The notes below the pieces were generated by a model. That model did not search any database. It had not been told where the DNA came from and worked only from the letters and a program-made list of their open reading frames with translations. A program made the translations under genes and the position numbers. From contig JAHCKS010000002.1 of assembly GCA_026125665.1 (NCBI GenBank), positions 62,001 to 126,000 on the forward strand: a stretch of 64,000 bases of DNA, written 5' to 3'. The stretch is from Rubrivivax sp. Its GTDB lineage: Bacteria > Pseudomonadota > Gammaproteobacteria > Burkholderiales > Burkholderiaceae_C. Of the stretch, positions 1 to 8,367 are shown in pieces. Within the stretch, counting starts at the first letter, position 1, and the number at the start of each line of letters is the position of its first letter.

Positions 1-195
1 GAAGACGCGAAACAGCAAGTCATGGACGTGCGCGCCGCGATCGGAATAGAAGTGCGCGAGACCACGGATGGCTTTGGCCAGTCGCCCGGGCCACAACCGG
101 ATCAGGAGCTGGCGCAGCGTCAGTTCGCCTTCGAGCGCAGCGTCACTGCCGACGAGATCCAGCGCACGAACGACGTGAAGGGACCCGGCGAATAG
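1..195 (+). CDS. C-terminal 64 residues of an unidentified protein (5' truncated by window edge)
   Basis: Frame 1 is open from the first base to the TAG at 193-195 and is rich in charged and polar residues (many E, D, Q, R), with no recognisable motif. The next gene starts 53 nt downstream in the same direction with its own strong ribosome-binding site, so the two may form one operon. The position upstream of oriT and a MobF relaxase would fit a mobilisation or coupling protein, but nothing in the visible tail shows this. Confidence 0.5.
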   Translation, partial: EDAKQQVMDVRAAIGIEVRETTDGFGQSPGPQPDQELAQRQFAFERSVTADEIQRTNDVKGPGE

Positions 196-248
196 GTGCA
201 CTTGCCCGAGCCGCCGTGCCCTGCTAGGACAAGGAACGGAGGTACCTA

Positions 249-728
249 ATGCCACATGACGTTCTTGAACAGTACCGCGGCAAGCCCGCGCAGAACCGGA
301 TCCTCACCGGGCCAATGCGCGTGCCGTACGAGGCCTTCCGGCGCAACGAGGCACGGCAGTACCGGCTCAAGGTGCGACCGCGCCTGCGTGCATGGGAACG
401 CGTGCCCTACTCCTACCTCCTGCGCATCGTCGAGGACGGTGTGTACGGCACGCAGGTCGGACTCATCTATAGCTTCGCGGTCATCATCCTGCAGGGCCGC
501 AACCTCCAGCCCATCGCCGATGCGATCGACATGGAGCGCTGCGAACTCGTGCAGCAGTTCGACGCTGACCGGTGGGCCCGGCCGGAGGATGAGAAGGCGC
601 CGATCATCGAGCGCATCGACTTCCACGTGCAGTCAAAGGTCGAGGCGTCCGACGCCTTGCTCGCGGAGATTGCGGCTGCCGAGCAGCGCCGCGGCGAGGT
701 GTTGGCCGGGCTGACGACCCCGGGATAA
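249..728 (+). CDS. hypothetical protein, 159 aa
   Basis: I do not recognise this protein. The start is well supported: GGAGG lies 6-7 nt before the ATG. The sequence is soluble and mixed, with a short hydrophobic patch near residues 70-85 (LIYSFAVIIL) that is too short for a confident membrane helix and an acidic/alanine-rich C-terminal helix ending AEQRRGEVLAG. It is co-directional with the truncated gene at the window edge and convergent with the minus-strand gene at 803. It is probably an accessory protein of the left mobile element. Confidence 0.6.
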   Translation: MPHDVLEQYRGKPAQNRILTGPMRVPYEAFRRNEARQYRLKVRPRLRAWERVPYSYLLRIVEDGVYGTQVGLIYSFAVIILQGRNLQPIADAIDMERCELVQQFDADRWARPEDEKAPIIERIDFHVQSKVEASDALLAEIAAAEQRRGEVLAGLTTPG

Positions 729-802
729 CGGCAGCACAGCCTCAGGCAACGATGGAGAAAGCAAGGGGCGCCTGGCGCCCCTTTGCTCCTAGCACCAGAC
801 GG

Positions 803-1882
803 CTACTGGTCCTTGTCGTCATCGTCCCGCTCGTAGCGCGTCCGGTACTGTTCCCAGCGCTTGTCTGCCACGTCGATGTCGGGCTTGCTCGTGAACACCT
901 TGACCTCGTTCCACATGATGTCGCGGTAGGCCAGGTGCAGCTTGTCCTTGCCGTCGTCGCTGAAAAGCCGGTGGAGCAGGATGTCGCCGGACACGATCGA
1001 CTGGCGCGCATCCTGGCCGGTTGTCAGGTACGTGCCCGACAACGTCAGGTGGTTGGAACCGGTCGTGCTCTCGATGCCGGTGATGAAGTAGAAGTAGTCG
1101 TTGCGCTGGCTCTGGCGCTTCTCCATGCACCAATACAGGTTCTGATCCCGGACCGCCAGGGTTCCGTCCAGTTCCCAGTACTTCGGCGACACACCGTTCT
1201 TCGGCGCCGCGAGGGCGCCCGGGTCGATGATCGGGAAGTTCATCTTGCAGCGGATGAACCGCCCCTTCCCGCACTCCATCAGGTAGCGCACACGCAGCGG
1301 CGCCTGGAGCCACAAATTTTCGCCTCGCCGGACATGGGCGAGGTAGACGCCCTCATAGCGCGCGAGGTGCTGCTCCGCCACGTCATCGGCTTCACGTACG
1401 GCGTCGCCGGGCATGTCGTAGTACATCGCGGGGAACAGGGGCCACTGCCGGTAGATGATGTTGTCGAGCGTCTGCTGGCACGTCGTGATCTGCATGCCGA
1501 GGATCTCGGCCACGTCGTAGACGCTGGCATCGGCCCGCAGGAACGCCGCGCGGAAGCGCGCCAGTCCAAGCGACAGCCGCTCGATCTCCTTGTTGATCCT
1601 CTCGAACTCGAAGCCTTCCTTGTTGCGGCGCCGATGTACGGCCACATCCTTCAGGTACTGCTCGGCCGTCGTGATGGCAACTTCGACCGTTTCGGGTTTC
1701 ATGGGCCTGCCCCTGCGCCAGTTGTCGAGCGTCGGCCGCTGCAGGCCAGTCATGGCAGTCACCTGCTCCTGGTCCAACACCTTGAGCGTCTTGCCCCGCT
1801 CAAGCGAGCTGATGTCCAGCAGCAGCTGGTTCTTCAGGTCACCGAACAGAAGTCCGAGCTTGGCTTGCTTGGTCAGGTCCAC
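803..1882 (-). CDS. hypothetical protein with an HTH-like segment beside oriT, 359 aa
   Basis: Not recognised. I chose the GTG at 1882 because GGAG lies 8 nt upstream. An ATG at 2095 would add 71 residues of less coding-like sequence and run closer to the oriT candidate. A helix-turn-helix-like segment occurs near residues 45-65 (VTAMTGLQRPTLDNWRRG). The C-terminal half is rich in aromatic beta-type segments and the tail is strongly acidic (DDDDKDQ). It is divergent from the relaxase gene across the putative oriT. A DNA-binding role in relaxosome or transfer control is possible from context, but an unknown effector domain is equally possible. Confidence 0.65.
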   Translation of the reverse strand: MDLTKQAKLGLLFGDLKNQLLLDISSLERGKTLKVLDQEQVTAMTGLQRPTLDNWRRGRPMKPETVEVAITTAEQYLKDVAVHRRRNKEGFEFERINKEIERLSLGLARFRAAFLRADASVYDVAEILGMQITTCQQTLDNIIYRQWPLFPAMYYDMPGDAVREADDVAEQHLARYEGVYLAHVRRGENLWLQAPLRVRYLMECGKGRFIRCKMNFPIIDPGALAAPKNGVSPKYWELDGTLAVRDQNLYWCMEKRQSQRNDYFYFITGIESTTGSNHLTLSGTYLTTGQDARQSIVSGDILLHRLFSDDGKDKLHLAYRDIMWNEVKVFTSKPDIDVADKRWEQYRTRYERDDDDKDQ

Positions 1883-2147
1883 GATGCCTACTCCGGTTAT
1901 GGGGTAGCGATATGGTCCGCGATCCCCCTTGCTTTTCACCAGACGTTGAATTGCAAGCGGGCTGAGAGGGGTCGGCAAGGCGATGTGCTGCGAACTGGCG
2001 ACAACTCGCGGCGATTTATCCAGCATCGGATTGATAGGGTTTGCGCGCACTGCGCTGAGTTGGTGCGTGCGGGCGGTCCGTGGGACATGGCCCAACAGAG
2101 AACGGACTGGCCGACGGAGGCCAGCAATTTCATGGGCAGTTGCCCTA

Positions 2148-2177
2148 CCTAGTCAGTGACTAGGGGACATGTCTATA
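2148..2177 (+). other. oriT: candidate origin of transfer (oriT) with nic-like site
   Basis: A perfect inverted repeat, CCTAGTCA / TGACTAGG with a single G between the arms, spans 2148-2164. Six bases later comes GTCTATA (2171-2177). From memory, the nic site of the MobF relaxase TrwC (plasmid R388) contains the same GTCTATA heptamer a few bases after an inverted-repeat arm, with cleavage after GTCT. The site lies about 95 bp upstream of a MobF relaxase gene, which is where one would look. A second 14-bp palindrome is at 2205-2218. The architecture is seen directly; the function is inferred. Confidence 0.6.
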
Positions 2178-2204
2178 CGCTTCATTGCTTTGCTTTTGCA
2201 CTTG

Positions 2205-2218
2205 CACAACCGGTTGTG
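2205..2218. promoter_or_regulatory. 14-bp perfect palindrome upstream of relaxase gene
   Basis: CACAACCGGTTGTG is self-complementary over 14 bp and lies 53 bp before the relaxase ATG, between the candidate nic site and the gene. It is a plausible operator or accessory-protein site of the relaxosome. No binding protein can be assigned from sequence. Confidence 0.4.
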
Positions 2219-2271
2219 TGCTGCTAGTGGAATCACATACCACCAGTTGAATTTTTAACCGAGCAAGAGCC

Positions 2272-5064
2272 ATGCTGTTCATCACCCCGACAGCCAGTGT
2301 CCAGGGTGCGAAGGACTATTTTTCGCGGGCGCTTGCGCATGGCGACTACTACATCCACGACGCCGGCGAAGGCCCCGGAGAGTGGCACGGTCTTGGCGCG
2401 GAGCTGCTTGGACTCTCCGGCCAGGTACAGCGCGCAGACTTTTTTCGCCTCTGCGAGAACCGCGACCCGATGACCGGCGAGGCGCTGACCGCCCGGACGA
2501 AGGCCAGCCGTCGGGTCCTCTATGACTTCACGTTCGACGCGCCGAAGCCCGTCACCCTCGCCTATGAGCTTGGGGGAGACGGGCGTGTCCTGACCGCGTT
2601 CCGCGAAGCCGTGGACGAGACGATGAGTGAGATCGAGGCCAACGCACAGGCCCGCGTGCGCAAGGCCGGTGTGGATGCCGATCGCTGGACAGCGAACCTG
2701 GCCTGGGCCACGTTCCTGCACCGCACGACGCGGCCGGTGGACGGCGTCCCGGACCCGCAGCTCCATTGCCACGCGGTGGCGTTCAACGCGACCTTTGATG
2801 CGACCGAGGATCGCTGGAAGGCGGCGCAGTTCGGCGGCATCGTCCGCGACAAGCTCTACTACCAGGCAGCGTTCCATGCCCGCCTGGCCTCGCGCCTGCA
2901 GGCGCTCGGCTATGCAGTCCGGCGGGATGGCACGAGCTTCACCCTGGAGGGCATCGGCCGCGGCATGGCCGCCAAGTTTTCGCGACGCACGGCCCAGATT
3001 GACGAAGCGGCCGAACGCATGGGCGTCACCGACGCCAAAGCCAAGGGAGAACTCGGGCGTCGCACGCGTGAGCGCAAGGGCTACGGGGACATGCAGGCGC
3101 TGCGGTCCGAGTGGGTGTCACGCCTGACCCGGCAGGAGAAGGCAGATTTGCAGAACGCGGCGCGTGCGGGTGCCGATCACCAAACGGAACCCGAGGCCGC
3201 GGACGCGGCGCTCCGCTTTGCGGTGTCCCACAGCTACGAGCGTGCATCAGTGCTGCCCGAGCGCCGCCTCGTGGCAGAGGCGCTCATGCAGGGAGTCGGC
3301 CGAACGGGCGTGGCAGAGGTCTGGCAGGCGCTGCCAAAGGCAGGCGTCCTGCGGCGCCGGATCGGTGACGAGACGCTTGCAACAACCGGGGACGTTTATC
3401 GCGAGGAACTCGCGATGCTGGCGTTCGCGCGTCAGGGACGCGGGCAGTGCACGAGGCTCGGCGGCACAGCGCCGCCTGAACTCGACCCCGTCCTCTCGGA
3501 TGAGCAACGCCGGGCGGCGGAGCTGATCCTGGCGAGCCGCGACCGCGTCGTCGGCCTGCGCGGGGGCGCCGGCACGGGCAAGACCCGAATGATGCAGGCG
3601 ACCGTCAGGGCGATCGAGGTGGCTGGCCACGCTGTGTTCACCTTTGCACCGTCGGCGAAGGCCTCCCGCGGTGTCCTGCGTGAAGAAGGGTTCGCGACCG
3701 CGGACACGGTTGAACGGCTGCTCAGCGACAAGGAGCTGCAGGCGGCGGTCAGGGGCCAGGTGCTCTGGATCGACGAGGCTGGGCTCATGTCGACCCGTGA
3801 CATGAAGCGCGTCTTCGATCTCGCGGCACGCGAGGGCTGCCGCGTGGTGCTTTCGGGCGATTCGGCACAGCATGCGCCGGTCGGCCGCGGCGACGCGTTG
3901 CGGCTCCTCGAGCACGACGCAGGCCTTGTCTTCGCAAGGCTCACCGACATCCGCCGCCAGACGCGGGATGAGTACCGCGCCGCCGTGCGCGAGATCAGCC
4001 AGGGCGAGACCCGGACCCGGGGTGGGCGCACGCAGCTTGAGGCGGGTATTGCGCGGCTAGACCGCATGGGCGCGATCCTGGAACTTCACGGAGAAGCAAG
4101 GCACCGGCAACTGGCCGTCGACTATGCCGAGGCAACGGAGAGCCGCCGGGGAAAGGCAAAGACGGCGTTGGTCGTCTCGCCGACGCATCGCGAGAGCGAA
4201 CAGGTGGCAGCCTGCATCCGTCGCGAACTCAAGCGCCAGGGAAGGATTTCAACGACGGAACGCGCGTTCCTCTCGCTGCGGTCCCTGGGCCTCACGGAGG
4301 CACAGCGCGGCGAAGCGGACAGCTACGCGGGCGGTGAAGTGGTGCGCTTTCACCAGAATGCGCGTGGCTTCAGGCGCGGTGAGCGCGTGACCGTAGCGGA
4401 CAGGCGCGATCGGTCGATCACGGTTCGCCATGCAGACGGCCGAACGTCCGTACTGCCACTGAAAGACGCCGGAAAGTTCGAGGTCTACGAGGCAAGGAGC
4501 CTGGACCTGGCGGCGGGGGACCGCCTGCGGATCACGCAGAACGGGTTCACTCGTGAATCGAAGCGGGCAGGCCACCTGGCCAAGAGTCGCCTCAACAACG
4601 GCGACGTGTTTGAGGTCGCAGGGTTCACGCAGCAGGGCGACATTCGCCTGACGAACGGGTTCATCGTGCCGCACGACTATGGCGGCCTGGCGCAAGGCTA
4701 CGTGGTTACGTCCCACGCGTCGCAAGGCTCGACGGTCGACCGGGTGCTGATCGCGCTCGGGCACGAGTCGCTCGCGGCCACGAACCGGCAGCAGTTCTAT
4801 GTTTCCGTGTCGCGGGGGCGAGAGGCGGTGCGCCTCTACACCGATGACCGCGAGGCGTTGATGGAAGCGGTCAAGACAGACGCGTCGCGCCTGTCGGCGA
4901 CGGAGCTCTTGCACGGCAAAGCACCGAAGCCCTACGGCACGGCGGCCCGCGCTGTGTCGCTGCTCAGGGCACGCCGGGCTGTGCACGCGGCACGTGAGCG
5001 CCTGGCGCTCGGAGCGCTGGCACAACAGCGACATCACGAGGAGGCGGCCCATGCAAGACACTAA
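2272..5064 (+). CDS. MobF-family conjugative relaxase/helicase (TrwC/TraI type), 930 aa
   Basis: This enzyme nicks oriT, stays covalently bound to the 5' end and unwinds the transferred strand. The N-terminal relaxase domain has tyrosines at Y16, Y26 and Y27 and the metal-binding three-histidine set H150, H165 and H167 (in LHCH). The motor half carries Walker A GGAGTGKT at residues 431-438, a DEAG Walker B, and SF1B-type motifs towards the C-terminus (TSHASQGSTVDRV; YVSVSRGREAVRLYT). A length of 930 aa matches TrwC (about 966) better than F TraI. A candidate oriT lies just upstream, and the next gene overlaps its 3' end, giving a transfer operon. Confidence 0.92.
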   Translation: MLFITPTASVQGAKDYFSRALAHGDYYIHDAGEGPGEWHGLGAELLGLSGQVQRADFFRLCENRDPMTGEALTARTKASRRVLYDFTFDAPKPVTLAYELGGDGRVLTAFREAVDETMSEIEANAQARVRKAGVDADRWTANLAWATFLHRTTRPVDGVPDPQLHCHAVAFNATFDATEDRWKAAQFGGIVRDKLYYQAAFHARLASRLQALGYAVRRDGTSFTLEGIGRGMAAKFSRRTAQIDEAAERMGVTDAKAKGELGRRTRERKGYGDMQALRSEWVSRLTRQEKADLQNAARAGADHQTEPEAADAALRFAVSHSYERASVLPERRLVAEALMQGVGRTGVAEVWQALPKAGVLRRRIGDETLATTGDVYREELAMLAFARQGRGQCTRLGGTAPPELDPVLSDEQRRAAELILASRDRVVGLRGGAGTGKTRMMQATVRAIEVAGHAVFTFAPSAKASRGVLREEGFATADTVERLLSDKELQAAVRGQVLWIDEAGLMSTRDMKRVFDLAAREGCRVVLSGDSAQHAPVGRGDALRLLEHDAGLVFARLTDIRRQTRDEYRAAVREISQGETRTRGGRTQLEAGIARLDRMGAILELHGEARHRQLAVDYAEATESRRGKAKTALVVSPTHRESEQVAACIRRELKRQGRISTTERAFLSLRSLGLTEAQRGEADSYAGGEVVRFHQNARGFRRGERVTVADRRDRSITVRHADGRTSVLPLKDAGKFEVYEARSLDLAAGDRLRITQNGFTRESKRAGHLAKSRLNNGDVFEVAGFTQQGDIRLTNGFIVPHDYGGLAQGYVVTSHASQGSTVDRVLIALGHESLAATNRQQFYVSVSRGREAVRLYTDDREALMEAVKTDASRLSATELLHGKAPKPYGTAARAVSLLRARRAVHAARERLALGALAQQRHHEEAAHARH

Positions 5065-5488
5065 GCCCCTACCCCCGGCGATCGAACGCATCCTCAGCCG
5101 CGCGCAGCAGCAGCCGGAAGAGGAGCCCACGGACGCCGAGGTACGTGAGGCCTATGGCGAGGTCCGCGCGCCGAAGACGCGGGGCCGTGAGGCGCTCATG
5201 CTCGATGTGCGCAAGGCCAATGGGGAGTGCCACGGGCTGAGCTACGCATACCTCATGCGCGTGGACTTCGATCCGGGCGACATGCTGAAGCTGCACTTCG
5301 CCGACGCGACTGTTCAGGTGGGCGGGCGGCGATTGCAGGCGCTCTACCGTCGGCTCCTCGAGCACCGTGTTGAAGCCATCCAGGAAGGCACTGATGCCGA
5401 GGAAGGGCTAAAGCCCGAGGACGCGGCGCACATTGACCGTATCGAACTCATCACCCCCACGGAGGCTGAGCATGACGACCAAAGCTGA
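5051..5488 (+). CDS. hypothetical protein, 145 aa, relaxase operon
   Basis: The ATG at 5051 lies inside the relaxase 3' end (14-nt overlap) and follows GAGGAGGCGG, so translation is probably coupled. The protein is soluble and acidic, with no membrane segment and no motif I recognise. The central part (residues 45-110) looks like a small alpha/beta domain. It is likely an accessory factor of the mobilisation operon. Confidence 0.7.
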   Translation: MQDTKPLPPAIERILSRAQQQPEEEPTDAEVREAYGEVRAPKTRGREALMLDVRKANGECHGLSYAYLMRVDFDPGDMLKLHFADATVQVGGRRLQALYRRLLEHRVEAIQEGTDAEEGLKPEDAAHIDRIELITPTEAEHDDQS

Positions 5489-5729
5489 CTTTGATGTGCG
5501 GAGTCTCAGCGACGCGGACCTCGTCCGCTTCGCACAGGCTGCGCAGGTGGAGATTGCCGCGCGTGAGCGCAAGCGCAAGGAAGACGCGATCGCGAAGATC
5601 CGTGCGCTCGCCGGCGAGGCCGGGCTATCCGTAGCAATTGAGGGCGCGCGCGGGCGCCCGGGTGGCAAGCTGCCGAACAAGTCGGGCAGGAAGGCGCCGC
5701 ATCCGGCCAAGGCCGGTGCGACGCCCTGA
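5472..5729 (+). CDS. small basic protein with an H-NS-like N-terminal helix, 85 aa
   Basis: The start at 5472 overlaps the preceding gene by 17 nt, as expected in a tight operon. Residues 8-50 are a charged helix (SLSDADLVRFAQAAQVEI...ERKRKEDAI) resembling the oligomerisation helix of H-NS/MvaT-type proteins. The tail is rich in G, R, K and P. The aromatic GRGxxPxW DNA-binding motif seen in the H-NS protein at 12641 is missing, so this may be an antagonist or truncated relative, or only a superficial match. Confidence 0.6.
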   Translation: MTTKADFDVRSLSDADLVRFAQAAQVEIAARERKRKEDAIAKIRALAGEAGLSVAIEGARGRPGGKLPNKSGRKAPHPAKAGATP

Positions 5730-5738
5730 ACCCAGCGC

Positions 5739-5945
5739 CTAGGAGGCCTTCTCGGCCGGCTTCGGCGTGTTGACCCGCAGCACGAGGCGGCCGTCGATGG
5801 GCAGTGCTTCGAGTAGCACGTCGAACCCGTTGCCGTCCTTGTGAGCGAGGACGCGGCCGATTTCGAGCCAGTGGCCCTTGTGGGTGCCGTCGTTGCCCTT
5901 GAAGTCGCGGACGGTGTAGGCGATGTGGGTGATCTTGGTGGTCAT
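5739..5945 (-). CDS. small conserved mobile-element protein, 68 aa
   Basis: This is a compact beta-rich protein (ITHIAYTVRDFKGN...HWLEIGRVLAHKDGNGFDVLLEALPIDGRLVLR). Closely similar short proteins are common on proteobacterial plasmids and ICEs, but I know of no assigned function. The start is preceded on the minus strand by AGGAG. It is convergent with the relaxase operon, with only 9 bp between the stop codons. Confidence 0.75.
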   Translation of the reverse strand: MTTKITHIAYTVRDFKGNDGTHKGHWLEIGRVLAHKDGNGFDVLLEALPIDGRLVLRVNTPKPAEKAS

Positions 5946-6263
5946 GATGGTGCTCCTTAACTGTGGTTACCCTCACGCGAGGGCAGTCGGGAAGCAGGGG
6001 CGCAGGCAATGAGGCTGGCCGTCATCCCCTACACGGGAGCAGGCACGCAAGCGTGACGCGAATGGAGCGGGCCGGGGATTGAGGGCCAGACGGCCTGCGC
6101 CAGATTCCCCGACGACTCGCCGTGAAGGACGCCGCAGGGAGCGCCTACCACCAAGTCACCGTCGCCGAGCCGCCGCCTAAAAGAGGGCCGGCACCACGCG
6201 TTAACGATTTCTTAGCAGTCTCCGCGCTAGGTTGGACGGAAAGGTTTAACGAGCGGAGGGAGT
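5946..6263. other. 318-bp intergenic region, divergent promoters
   Basis: No gene is visible. The region separates the minus-strand gene at 5739 from the plus-strand 2TM/prepilin cassette. It contains the first copy of a 49-bp leader (6201-6249) that recurs before the second cassette. The only open frame through it has no ribosome-binding site and looks non-coding. Confidence 0.6.
6201..6249 (+). repeat. 49-bp leader repeat, copy A
   Basis: The sequence begins TTAACGATTTCTTAGCAGTC, contains TCCGCGCTAGG and ends AAGGTTTAA. Copy B (8304-8352) matches at 46 of 49 positions by my alignment. Both copies end 14-15 bp before the ATG of a small membrane-protein gene. The conservation is stronger than in the genes that follow, pointing to a shared promoter, operator or leader RNA. 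I cannot assign -35/-10 boxes with confidence. Confidence 0.8.
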
Positions 6264-6494
6264 ATGCGGGGAGTCATCAACGCCGCCTGCGTCACGGGCC
6301 TGACACTTACGGCCGTCGGGATCGCGTCGCTATGGCTTAGCGGTCTCATGGGCAAGGATCTCGCCCAGGCCATGCTCGGGCTCACCTCGGGCCCAGTGCT
6401 CGTGCTCGGCACCTATGCCTGGTCGCTGGCACGCCGGATCACCGTACTGGAGGCGAAGCTCGCGGCGCAGACGCGGCCAAGTGAAGCCGCATGA
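6264..6494 (+). CDS. small two-helix membrane protein, cassette A, 76 aa
   Basis: Two hydrophobic helices (about residues 5-27 and 33-54) are separated by a short GKDLAQ loop and followed by a cytoplasmic-looking charged tail. The gene overlaps the next (prepilin-NHL) by ATGA. Its paralogue at 8368 has the same length, topology and position: GDLTQALAGIASGQMLLLGT versus GKDLAQAMLGLTSGPVLVLG. The fixed pairing suggests it is a partner, chaperone or anchor for the pilin-like protein. No database family comes to mind. Confidence 0.8.
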   Translation: MRGVINAACVTGLTLTAVGIASLWLSGLMGKDLAQAMLGLTSGPVLVLGTYAWSLARRITVLEAKLAAQTRPSEAA

Positions 6495-8251
6495 CGCGCG
6501 CTGCGCGAGGCTACTCCCTACTGGAGCTTGCTATCGTGCTCGTGATCATCGGCGTCATCACGGGCATGTCCATGAGCAGCGGCACGATGATGATCGGTTC
6601 CGCCCGCGAGAGCGCCACACGCGAAAAGCTCAAGGCGATCGACAAAGCCCTGCTAGCCTACCGCAGCGCCTATAACCGCCTGCCGTGCCCCGCAGATCTC
6701 ACCATCGCCGAGGGTGCCACAAACTTTGGCGTTGAAGGTGCAACCCCCGGTACCTGCACGGGCGGCACGCCTGCCGCGAACAACACCGCCGCCGGAGTGA
6801 CGAACACCGGAAAGACCGGCGTGGAAGGTGCCCTCCCGGTCGTGACGCTGGGGCTGCCCAATGACTTCATGTATGACGGCTGGGGCCGTCGCTTCCGCTA
6901 TGCGGTGGACAAGAGCGCGACCGCGGCGGGCGCGTTCACGTCCATCAAGACTGCCTGCACGAACCTCGCCATTACGGTCAACAACAGCTCGGGCAGCAGC
7001 CGCACGACAGGCGCGCTCTACGCCGTCATTAGCCATGGGGCGAACGGGCATGGCGGCTACACCAAGAAGGGCGTCATCACCAACGCCAGTTCTACCAATA
7101 CGGATGAGCAGACGAACTGCCACTGCAACGCGAGCGCGGCGGCGAGCACCTACGCGCCCACCTATGTGCAGAAGGACCCCACGAACAATTCATCCACGGC
7201 GACGGATGCCTTCGATGACATCGTGAGCTATGGCGAGCGCTGGCAGCTCATGGCCTCCTACGAGAAGCCGGAACAGACATGCGGCAGTGAGTCTATCTAC
7301 GTGGTCGATGCAGACAACCACCGCATCCAGAAGTTCGATCTCAGTGGGACGTTCCTCATGGGCATCGGTGCCGGGTATAACGGCGTGACAGGGTCTATCG
7401 GCAGCAGCGGCAGCGCAAGCGGGCAGTTTAATATACCGACCGCTATCGCAATCGACACAAGCGGGAATATCTACGTAGTAGACACCGGGAACTTCCGCGT
7501 GCAGAAGTTTGACAGTAGCGGCAACTTTCTGCTGGGCATCGGGTCGGGTTACCAAGGTGCAGGTGGCAGCATCGGCAGTAGCGGCACCGGCAACGGTCAG
7601 TTTGACTTCTACTCCGGGGATGCCCCATTCGGCGTAGCAATAGACACGGATGGCAATGTGCTGGTCAACGATTACCGATGGAGGACGCAGAAGTTTTCAT
7701 CTAGCGGCGCTTATATCACGACCCTCGCCGCCTATGGCTATGCGCCCGGCGCAGGTCTTTTGGCGACGAGCACTAATATATACACACATCATCCCAGCAA
7801 TAATTGTCAGACCTGGAAGCGCGATTTATCAGGAAATGAACTAACTTCGACACCGGCGGGATGCACCTCAACAGACGGCTACTTCGGAATTCCTTCCTAC
7901 GTCGCCGTCTGGGCCGCCAACTTCATGGCCTTTGACTCCAGCGGCAATATCTGGATGGTGGATGAGTTCAATTTCCGGGTCCAGAAGTTTGACACCAACC
8001 TGAACTACATCTCCAAGCTCAGTGGGCTGCCCAATGATGGATCCTACCTGTCCGTTACGGGCGTGGCTTTCGATTCTTCAGGGTACCTTTACCTCTCCAA
8101 CGGATACACGAACCTCGTCTACAAGATGACGACAGCTGGCACTGCGGTAAACAGCTTTGCCGGTGGCACAGTCAACTACTTTGGTGGAACCGGATCCGCG
8201 AATGGGCAGTTCAACTATCCGATGAATGTGACGATCAGCAGCTACCGTTGA
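6491..8251 (+). CDS. prepilin-type N-terminus fused to NHL beta-propeller, cassette A, 586 aa
   Basis: Residues 7-23 are a textbook class III prepilin signal (GYSLLELAIVLVIIGVI): cleavage after G7, glutamate at mature position 5, then the hydrophobic helix. Residues 30-240 are a pseudopilin-like globular part with paired cysteines (PCPADL, CTGG, NCHCN). From about residue 262 there are six NHL blades, for example IYVVDADNHRIQKFD and IYVVDTGNFRVQKFD, the last two degenerate. NHL propellers usually bind proteins, glycans or RNA. The likely location is the tip of, or an attachment to, a type IV pilus or pseudopilus. No pilus assembly gene is in the window, so a host or distal machinery must be used. 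It pairs with the 2TM gene (4-nt overlap). Confidence 0.85.
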   Translation: MTRAARGYSLLELAIVLVIIGVITGMSMSSGTMMIGSARESATREKLKAIDKALLAYRSAYNRLPCPADLTIAEGATNFGVEGATPGTCTGGTPAANNTAAGVTNTGKTGVEGALPVVTLGLPNDFMYDGWGRRFRYAVDKSATAAGAFTSIKTACTNLAITVNNSSGSSRTTGALYAVISHGANGHGGYTKKGVITNASSTNTDEQTNCHCNASAAASTYAPTYVQKDPTNNSSTATDAFDDIVSYGERWQLMASYEKPEQTCGSESIYVVDADNHRIQKFDLSGTFLMGIGAGYNGVTGSIGSSGSASGQFNIPTAIAIDTSGNIYVVDTGNFRVQKFDSSGNFLLGIGSGYQGAGGSIGSSGTGNGQFDFYSGDAPFGVAIDTDGNVLVNDYRWRTQKFSSSGAYITTLAAYGYAPGAGLLATSTNIYTHHPSNNCQTWKRDLSGNELTSTPAGCTSTDGYFGIPSYVAVWAANFMAFDSSGNIWMVDEFNFRVQKFDTNLNYISKLSGLPNDGSYLSVTGVAFDSSGYLYLSNGYTNLVYKMTTAGTAVNSFAGGTVNYFGGTGSANGQFNYPMNVTISSYR

Positions 8252-8303
8252 GCCCGACGCTTTGAAGGTCTCTTCCTCACCAGCGTCGAACCGCCCCACC
8301 GCA

Positions 8304-8352
8304 TTAACGATTTCTTAGCAGTCTCCGCGCTAGGGTGGACGCGAAGGTTTAA
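8304..8352 (+). repeat. 49-bp leader repeat, copy B
   Basis: This is the second copy of the 6201-6249 element. It differs at three positions (GGT/GGG, and two changes in GACGGAAA/GACGCGAA). It ends 15 bp before the ATG of the second 2TM gene. It lies only about 50 bp after the stop of the first prepilin-NHL gene, so each cassette appears to have its own initiation or control signal rather than relying on readthrough. Confidence 0.8.
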
Positions 8353-8367
8353 GAGGGAGATGCTGAG

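Noticed and set aside
752-2152. Long plus-strand open frame (466 codons) opposite the 803-1882 gene
   Set aside because: It has no ribosome-binding site, runs over the oriT palindrome and shows no protein-like segments; the minus-strand frame looks coding.
6201-6249. The 49-bp leader as an insertion-sequence end or att site
   Set aside because: No inverted counterpart, no target duplication and no transposase or recombinase gene in the cassette.
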